Below are positions 57,111 to 64,000 of a stretch of 64,000 nucleotides of DNA, one piece after another. The translations under genes and the position numbers were made by a program. The DNA is from Torymus aiolomorphi (taxonomy: Eukaryota > Arthropoda > Insecta > Hymenoptera > Torymidae). The stretch covers positions 41,003,695-41,067,694 of the forward strand of contig CM070876.1 in NCBI GenBank assembly GCA_036365515.1, read 5' to 3'. The notes under the pieces are model-generated. The model made no database searches. It saw nothing but the letters and a program-made list of their open reading frames with translations, and was not told the origin of the DNA. Each line of letters opens with the position of its first letter. The stretch's first letter is position 1.

Positions 57111-57722
57111 GAAATTCAAATCGGCCAAAAAATATAAAAAATCAAAGTAAAAAAAAAATTATTTTTATACATTAATAAATACAATAAGATAAAAATGAAC
57201 AAAGATACAATAAAACACTTAATTATTTTAATTTATTTAATTAATTATGAGTATTTTAAAATTTATAATCCTGACACGAATTAAAATTTTTTTTTCGCGC
57301 AATGTCAATGAAAACACGTTCGAAATAACAGACTGTTATATAAAATAAATTATTTTATTGATTTTCAACATGAATAGTTAAAAAACACGTTAGAAAAGTT
57401 GATTTCTTAAATTGATAAAAATTTTTATTAGTCGGCCGTCCTGTTTTACCATGCCAGTCGTGCGGCGCTGAGCAAACTATAGCTTCTGTTTGAGGATCAC
57501 TGACTGCGCGGCAAGAGCGTAAGAAATGAATGAATGAATTTGGCTTTTATAATTTGAACAAGTACGAATTATATGACCTTTCAATATAACCTTTATATGC
57601 AGCGAATATACAAATACATTATAAATTATACCTGATGGCATATACTTCACAAATGCACAAAACGCAACGAATCTAAAAACCATTTTTAATTCTCGTTCTG
57701 TCTCTATCACTCATATCTAATA
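57111..57722. other. AT-rich interval, nothing recognised
   Basis: A 77-codon minus-strand frame (57710-57477) has no recognisable content. Confidence 0.4.
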
Positions 57723-57810
57723 TTTTAGTTGGGTTTAATTGATGTAAATGAGTACACACATTTAATATTAAATGTGTGTACTCATTTACATCAATTAAAC
57801 CCAACTAAAA
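57723..57810. repeat. Perfect 88-bp palindrome
   Basis: Arms of 44 bp without spacer, centre AATATT at 57764-57769, outer ends TTTTAGTTGGG and CCCAACTAAAA. No mismatch was found by eye. Confidence 0.9.
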
Positions 57811-58254
57811 AACTAAAAACCATTTATTCAACAAACGTTTTAAATTACATGTTACCATCAAGTAATAAGTGTTTGTGTTAATTATAATTATTTATTATAT
57901 GTATAATTCTATAATAAAATTCAAGATATAACGAAGTATCTCTGAAGGTTTTCGTCACATTTTGGATAGTCGGACGTCCTTCCTACCTTAGCCTACTCGG
58001 TTACAGGTATTTATTGATAGCGTTTTTCTTGCCGCTATAATATTTTCTTTCCGCGGCTAAAGTTATCCGATCCGACGGCGAGGGTGGCAAACATTAGATG
58101 TGGCGTGTACAATTTCCTCCCGTGGAGCGTATACTATTTTTCACCATACCCGGGCCAAAAATACCACATTCGCGTTTTTGAGCCGGGAGCAAAAATGGCA
58201 CTTTCGGCCCGGGTATGGTAAAAAATTCATTTTTCTTAAAAAGTTTAGTGACCG
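57811..58254. other. Spacer with a GC-rich inverted repeat
   Basis: ACCATACCCGGGCC (about 58142) and GGCCCGGGTATGGT (about 58206) can form a stem around 50 bp. CGAAGTATCTCTGAAGG at 57932 resembles 58576 inside the palindrome arm. No gene. Confidence 0.5.
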
Positions 58255-58723
58255 GCTTTAAAATTTATTACGCGTTATAATTTTAATTTTTTATTTTAAA
58301 AACATTGTTTTTCGCATTTCAAGTTGTACTAGATATATTCGCTCTGATTTAAGGAAGTTTTCTGGGAAAGTTTCACTTTTCTATTTGTTATTGTTTATAA
58401 TCGATTTCGTTTATTAATTAATATAGGAAATACTTAACATCTATTAAAAAAATTATACGTATATTTTCGCCCTGAAGTCATTTTCTCTCCGCTTTTTTAA
58501 TGTATCATAACTAATTTGCAACGATTTTAACATTCACTGTTTAATTTAATTCTCATTATGTTAACTATTACAAAAGGTTTTTACGAAGTATCAGTGAAGG
58601 TCTTCGTCACATTTGGGATAGCTTTTATCTACGCATATTCAGAAATAATGATCTGTAACAACAAATTAAAAAATTTTACGTATTACTTTCAACGTATCCG
58701 TTGAAAATAATATTTAATTTTTA

Positions 58724-60125
58724 CTATTTTTTCAAATACATCATAAAATAATGTGATTTTATATTAATCAAGGCCTTCACTTCTTCTCTTTTCTGCGTTA
58801 CGTATTCCTCATCGAACCAATCGATGCATGATTGGGCATTCTGATAGTTGGTAATAGGATTCTGTAATAGAAATTTATATTTGTTATCACGAAAAAAATT
58901 AAATTCTGTGAGAATGCTTTTCTTTATACAGAAATCAACTTGTTTTAAACAGAATTATTTCTTCGCTCAATTTAAGAAAGAAGATACACGGAAAAAATTG
59001 GTTTCCTAAGCAATTAGTTACTTCGAAAGGGTACAAATAAGAAGGATAATTAGTTTTACTAACAAGTAGTAGTTCCGCTAACTATTTTCAAGTACTTAAA
59101 ATAACCAATCTATGTTACTCAATGTCCCAATAAAACAGTTACATAACTATTTCAAATCATTAAAACTACTAATCTAACCGTTACATTAAAAAAACCGCTG
59201 CCAATTCATTGGCCCGTAGCTTCCTCAAACCTAATTTGTTGATTCCTTTAATTAATTTTTAATAACAAAATTTATAATTTTTGAAAAAATTTATGTCATA
59301 ATTATAATTAAATTCATTTATGAAGATTAAAAAGTATTACATTAAAAAATTTATATTCAACCAAAATAAAGTAGTTGATGTAACTATATAATTGCTTGTC
59401 GTAACTTACTTTTGAGTAGTTACGATTACCAATTTTTTTCTCCAATGATCCAAGAAATAAATTGGTTATCATACTTAACCATTATCAACCGATTGCCAAT
59501 TATGTTGCCAACCATTCATGCTTATCTGTACCCTATTATGCAATTTTAATAACCAACCAACCAATCAACTTTTTTTTTCAGTGTATAAACAACTTCTTTT
59601 GACTAGCCATATACGCGCGTGCGCACACACACACCCACCCACCCACACATACACACACACACGCACCCACACACACACACACACATACACCCACCCACAC
59701 ACACACACACACACAAAGAGCACACACACTTTGATAAGATTTTATTTAAAATAATTTTAATGAAAAGATAAAATGTGCAAAAAGAAATTACCAAACAAAA
59801 GCTTTCAGCGTATTGCAGCATATAAACGCCACAATCATAACAATTATTTTGTTTTGGCACATCTACTATAACGATTTTATGATCTGTACAGATAACATTT
59901 ATTTTCTTACGCCTTTCTTCGGTCAAGTAATCCTTAATAAGCTTTACTGCCGTTTCATGATAACCACCAATTGAATCAAATATCAAAATAGAATCACTAA
60001 AAAATGAAATATAAATTTTCATCACATTATGCATTTAAAAATATATCAAGTAAAACTTATAGGTATATAAATACTGTTTTGGTTCATTCACAGGATTGCA
60101 TATGACAGCCAAAAACCAATGATTG
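58724..60125 (-). CDS. ULP1/SENP-like cysteine protease, left copy (partial, three exons)
   Basis: Exons on the minus strand mirror the right copy: about 60075-60125 (NHWFLAVI), 59792-59996 (ILIFDSIGG to AESFCL) and 58724-58861 (NPITNYQN to YLKK stop). Predicted residues are identical to the right copy. Borders are AG/GT in register. The 5' part of the gene is missing, as at the other copy, because the arm ends at a MITE. Family: C48 peptidases that process SUMO or ubiquitin-like proteins. Expression is unknown. Confidence 0.65.
58985..59583. mobile_element. MITE in protease intron, left copy
   Basis: Ends CACGGAAAAAATTGGTT and AACTTTTTTTTTCAGTG-like, mirror of 62673-63271. An R3 repeat (59190-59360) is nested inside. 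Confidence 0.55.
59618..59722. repeat. (CA)n microsatellite, left arm
   Basis: CA dinucleotide with CCCA variants in the intron between the second and last exon. It differs from the right-arm copy by one base. Confidence 0.95.
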
Positions 60126-60264
60126 CTGAAACATTGAAAAAAATTATATTTTTTATTTTCTCAGATACAAGATATTACAAAATTTATGAGTTAGGTAAAT
60201 GTGCAATATACGTATAAAATAAATTCTTTTACTGTAATTGGTTTATTTTACAAAATTATAAAGG

Positions 60265-60632
60265 TTAAGGTGATGTTATATACCGACATAATTTTAAAAA
60301 GAGTACATCTCATAAAAATACCAATAGAAAAATCCAGAAAAAATTCTGAGTATAGTATTTACATATACGGAGCGCCTGACAGACGTGTTTTTCCAAAAAA
60401 ATGATCAGAGTTTATTTAATCAAATAAAAACCGTACTGTCGGTAAGTAGGAATCTGCAATTAACCTACTTTTAAAACGAGCACAGCTAACGAAAATACTA
60501 ATAGAATCGCTCAAAAAAATTTCTGAGTATAGTGTTTACGTGTACGGAGCGCTTGACGTTCGTCTTTTTCCAAATAAACTTTTAAATGTTGATTTAAAAA
60601 ATATTGAAATTCACGGTTTCACATGGCCTTAA
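60265..60632. mobile_element. TTAA MITE (GGTGATG family), left inner edge
   Basis: TTAA 60265-60268, start GGTGATGTTATATACC, end TTTCACATGGCC, TTAA 60629-60632. Two diverged direct copies of about 105 bp lie inside (TCTGAGTATAGT.TTTAC at 60345 and 60522). Its outer TTAA is the inner limit of the inverted repeat. The last bases read GGCC where the partner has CACC. Confidence 0.8.
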
Positions 60633-61623
60633 TCTTGAAACACATATATTTTTCGCTGATAGTTATGACCGATAATAGTAATGTAGACTTCAAGGAAATC
60701 TTATTTTAAGGAGGAGCTTCAAATTAAAGAGGGCTTGTATAGTATAATGTGTTACACGTGTATTGGAATTAATTCTAATTTTATTTGATTGGATTAATAT
60801 TTTAAGGAGAAGCTACAAAATTAAGGATGGACTGCACAGGGGCAAGGGTGAAAGTATTTTTAAAATTTATGCTTAAGAGAAGCTTTCAACTCAGAACATT
60901 AACTCATTTAATTTTTAAGTTAATGCATTTGCAAATATATTGAAGAAGATATATAGTGTTCTATTTTTTTCACATCTCCTTGGAGGTAAATAGAAATATG
61001 TATTTTATTTGTGGTCTTAAGTGGTCCCAGTAGCCCTAATCTACTGTCTATGTCACTATACAATTTTGAAAAACATCAATAAGGTAAAAATGAAATTATA
61101 TTAAATAAGTTTTTGAAATTGAATTGTCTTGCCATTACCTGATTTAATTAAGTACCAAAAATAAATTATTTAATTGAAAATCCATTATTGCAAATATAGA
61201 TTATTATTATCGAAACCATTTGTTTTCGCATTTTTTTCGTTAAAAAAAATTTAAATCGATTGACCAATAGAAGATGAGCAAAATCTGCAAAATCAAAACT
61301 ATTTGTTTATAAATTTATTAAAATTTATTTAAAGAAAATGTTGAAAGTTTGTAGGTTTGTAGGTTTTGCTATTTTGTTTTTATTTCTATCAGTCAATTGA
61401 TTTGGAATTGTTTGACGAACAAAATATATATGTATTTGCGGAATTTCTAAAAAATTTAGCTTATTGTTTATTAAGTAGTTCTCTTATACAACATTTTGCC
61501 GGAAAAATGGAGGTAATGCGAGAACAATATGATGCCGATTAGAAGAAAGCCAGTCGGTGGCGACCGTGACTAGAGGTTCCGTCACTATTTATTAATTTGT
61601 TTACGAGGCATCACTCTAAAAAC
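60633..61623. other. Unique loop of the inverted repeat
   Basis: 991 bp between two TTAA sites. AT-rich, no long frame, no upstream protease exon recognised. GATTAGAAGAAAGCCAGTCG near 61537 is the least AT-rich part. Confidence 0.5.
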
Positions 61624-61991
61624 TTAAGGTGATGTGAAACCGTGAATTTCAATATTTTTTAAATCAACATTTAAAAGTTTATTTGGAAAAAGACGAACGT
61701 CAAGCGCTCCGTACACGTAAACACTATACTCAGAAATTTTTTTGAGCGATTCTATTAGTATTTTCGTTAGCTGTGCTCGTTTTAAAAGTAGGTTAATTGC
61801 AGATTCCTACTTACCGACAGTACGGTTTTTATTTGATTAAATAAACTCTGATCATTTTTTTGGAAAAACACGTCTGTCAGGCGCTCCGTATATGTAAATA
61901 CTATACTCAGAATTTTTTCTGGATTTTTCTATTGGTATTTTTATGAGATGTACTCTTTTTAAAATTATGTCGGTATATAACATCACCTTAA
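61624..61991. mobile_element. TTAA MITE (GGTGATG family), right inner edge
   Basis: TTAA 61624-61627, GGTGATGTGAAACC..GGTATATAACATCACC, TTAA 61988-61991. Both termini are intact here. Same family as 41597-41807. Confidence 0.85.
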
Positions 61992-62130
61992 CCTTTATAA
62001 TTTTGTAAAATAAACCAATTACAGTAAAAGAATTTATTTTATACGTATATTGCACATTTACCTAACTCATAAATTTTGTAATATCTTGTATCTGAGAAAA
62101 TAAAAAATATAATTTTTTTCAATGTTTCAG

Positions 62131-63532
62131 CAATCATTGGTTTTTGGCTGTCATATGCAATCCTGTGAATGAACCAAAACAGTATTTATATACCTATAAG
62201 TTTTACTTGATATATTTTTAAATGCATAATGTGATGAAAATTTATATTTCATTTTTTAGTGATTCTATTTTGATATTTGATTCAATTGGTGGTTATCATG
62301 AAACGGCAGTAAAGCTTATTAAGGATTACTTGACCGAAGAAAGGCGTAAGAAAATAAATGTTATCTGTACAGATCATAAAATCGTTATAGTAGATGTGCC
62401 AAAACAAAATAATTGTTATGATTGTGGCGTTTATATGCTGCAATACGCTGAAAGCTTTTGTTTGGTAATTTCTTTTTGCACATTTTATCTTTTCATTAAA
62501 ATTATTTTAAATAAAATCTTATCAAAGTGTGTGTGCTCTTTGTGTGTGTGTGTGTGTGTGGGTGGGTGTATGTGTGTGTGTGTGTGTGGGTGGGTGTGTG
62601 TGTGTATGTGTGGGTGGGTGGGTGTGTGTGTGCGCACGCGCGTATATGGCTAGTCAAAAGAAGTTGTTTATACACTGAAAAAAAAAGTTGATTGGTTGGT
62701 TGGTTATTAAAATTGCATAATAGGGTACAGATAAGCATGAATGGTTGGCAACATAATTGGCAATCGGTTGATAATGGTTAAGTATGATAACCAATTTATT
62801 TCTTGGATCATTGGAGAAAAAAATTGGTAATCGTAACTACTCAAAAGTAAGTTACGACAAGCAATTATATAGTTACATCAACTACTTTATTTTGGTTGAA
62901 TATAAATTTTTTAATGTAATACTTTTTAATCTTCATAAATGAATTTAATTATAATTATGACATAAATTTTTTCAAAAATTATAAATTTTGTTATTAAAAA
63001 TTAATTAAAGGAATCAACAAATTAGGTTTGAGGAAGCTACGGGCCAATGAATTGGCAGCGGTTTTTTTAATGTAACGGTTAGATTAGTAGTTTTAATGAT
63101 TTGAAATAGTTATGTAACTGTTTTATTGGGACATTGAGTAACATAGATTGGTTATTTTAAGTACTTGAAAATAGTTAGCGGAACTACTACTTGTTAGTAA
63201 AACTAATTATCCTTCTTATTTGTACCCTTTCGAAGTAACTAATTGCTTAGGAAACCAATTTTTTCCGTGTATCTTCTTTCTTAAATTGAGCGAAGAAATA
63301 ATTCTGTTTAAAACAAGTTGATTTCTGTATAAAGAAAAGCATTCTCACAGAATTTAATTTTTTTCGTGATAACAAATATAAATTTCTATTACAGAATCCT
63401 ATTACCAACTATCAGAATGCCCAATCATGCATCGATTGGTTCGATGAGGAATACGTAACGCAGAAAAGAGAAGAAGTGAAGGCCTTGATTAATATAAAAT
63501 CACATTATTTTATGATGTATTTGAAAAAATAG
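62131..63532 (+). CDS. ULP1/SENP-like cysteine protease, right copy (partial, three exons)
   Basis: Three exons join in phase. 62131-62181, after TTTCAG, encodes NHWFLAVICNP with the catalytic His of the HW motif. 62260-62464, after TTTTTAG, encodes DSILIFDSIGGYHE (catalytic Asp), DVPKQNN (oxyanion Gln) and YDCGVYMLQYAE (catalytic Cys). 63395-63532, after ATTACAG, encodes NPITNYQNAQSCIDWFDEEY and KREEVKALI to the stop. The His-Asp-Gln-Cys set and the ESF..NPI..WF..KRE..LI ending resemble the Ulp2/SENP6-SENP7 branch. Introns are 78 and 930 nt. The N-terminal part of the catalytic domain and a start codon are not visible upstream; a MITE and the loop lie there instead. Confidence 0.7.
62529..62644. 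repeat. (GT)n microsatellite, right arm
   Basis: GT dinucleotide with GGGT variants in the last intron of the protease gene. Confidence 0.95.
62673..63271. mobile_element. MITE in protease intron, right copy
   Basis: CACTGAAAAAAAAAGTTGATTG and CCAATTTTTTCCGTG form inverted ends about 600 bp apart. An R3 repeat (62895-63066) is nested within it. The CACTGA.AAAA ends resemble those of the MITE at 33117. Confidence 0.6.
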
Positions 63533-64000
63533 TAAAAATTAAATATTATTTTCAACGGATACGTTGAAAGTAATACGTAAAATTTTTTTAATTTGTTGTT
63601 ACAGATCATTATTTCTGAATATGCGTAGATAAAAGCTATCCCAAATGTGACGAAGACCTTCACTGATACTTCGTAAAAACCTTTTGTAATAGTTAACATA
63701 ATGAGAATTAAATTAAACAGTGAATGTTAAAATCGTTGCAAATTAGTTATGATACATTAAAAAAGCGGAGAGAAAATGACTTCAGGGCGAATATACGTAT
63801 AATTTTTTTAATAGATGTTAAGTATTTCCTATATTAATTAATAAACGAAATCGATTATAAACAATAACAAATAGAAAAGTGAAACTTTCCCAGAAAACTT
63901 CCTTAAATCAGAGCGAATATATCTAGTACAACTTGAAATGCGAAAAACAATGTTTTTAAAATAAAAAATTAAAATTATAACGCGTAATAAATTTTAAAGC

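Larger units (their letters stand above)
58255..60632 (-). repeat. Left arm of the large inverted repeat
   Basis: Reverse complement of 61624-64000. I found four differences by eye: a 2-bp T-run indel near 58467, a 1-bp indel near 58674, one substitution in the (GT)n tract, and GG against CA near the inner end. The arm ends inside at the TTAA 60629-60632. The outer end may lie further left but cannot be tested, because the partner runs off the window. Confidence 0.9.
61624..64000 (+). repeat. Right arm of the large inverted repeat
   Basis: Mirror of 58255-60632, continuing to the window end, so the arm is at least 2.37 kb. Identity with the left arm is above 99%. Confidence 0.9.

Noticed and set aside
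60201..60404. 67-codon frame present in both palindrome arms
   Set aside because: Lies in and beside the TTAA MITE and is conserved only because the arms are identical.

Overview
This is a gene-poor, AT-rich eukaryotic window, almost certainly from an insect; a hymenopteran is a guess from overall character only. The reasons are spliceosomal intron borders, long GA/CT, GT and TA microsatellites, and a dense, nested mobile-element load typical of arthropods (Penelope-like elements, Copia, Ty3/gypsy-like, mariner, Helitron, piggyBac-like and Harbinger-like MITEs). The only candidate host-type gene is a ULP1/SENP-like SUMO protease, present twice in a large inverted repeat at the right end. Nearly every element ORF is broken.

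Layout. 1-473: Ty3/gypsy-like integrase remnant. 956-5110: Penelope-like element (PLE) A, hollowed out and carrying a GC-rich solo-LTR-like insertion (1970-3461). 5.1-8.3 kb: a Helitron-like 3' end, a Harbinger-like MITE and simple repeats. 8331-9562: PLE B (GIY-YIG half only). 10.4-15.4 kb: short-repeat arrays around a 3.2 kb inverted-repeat composite that holds a mariner (12885-14093), then a Helitron helicase tail with its 3' end. 16.5-26.8 kb: a PLE cluster (family C) of one long minus-strand copy and two 5'-truncated plus-strand copies, flanked by inverted AT-rich repeat arms; the minus copy is split by an LTR-like/non-LTR insertion. 27-37.9 kb: satellites, foldbacks and MITEs, including an unusual 30/90-bp coding-like minisatellite (30.4-31.3 kb). 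37.9-40.4 kb: PLE D. 40.4-45.9 kb: decayed Helitron helicase interrupted by a TTAA MITE and by PLE E, itself interrupted by a solo LTR. 47454-about 57110: Copia element (minus strand), interrupted by a TTAA foldback and a 2.3 kb DNA transposon that carries a TA MITE. 58255-64000: >99% identical inverted repeat, two divergent protease gene copies around a 991-bp loop.

How the parts relate. The sequence supports explicit insertion histories because host reading frames resume across insertions: Helitron, then TTAA MITE and PLE E, then solo LTR; Copia, then foldback and DNA transposon, then TA MITE. Six PLE terminus types share a hammerhead-ribozyme-like motif with the same additional G after the CUGARGA core. 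Three PLEs have inverted termini, a tail of about 30-45 nt and 12-13-bp target duplications. The inverted protease repeat ends, on its inner side, exactly at the TTAA of a piggyBac-like MITE.

Limits: all family assignments are by eye from motifs. Boundaries of the satellites, of the candidate LTRs and of the outer edge of the terminal palindrome are uncertain.
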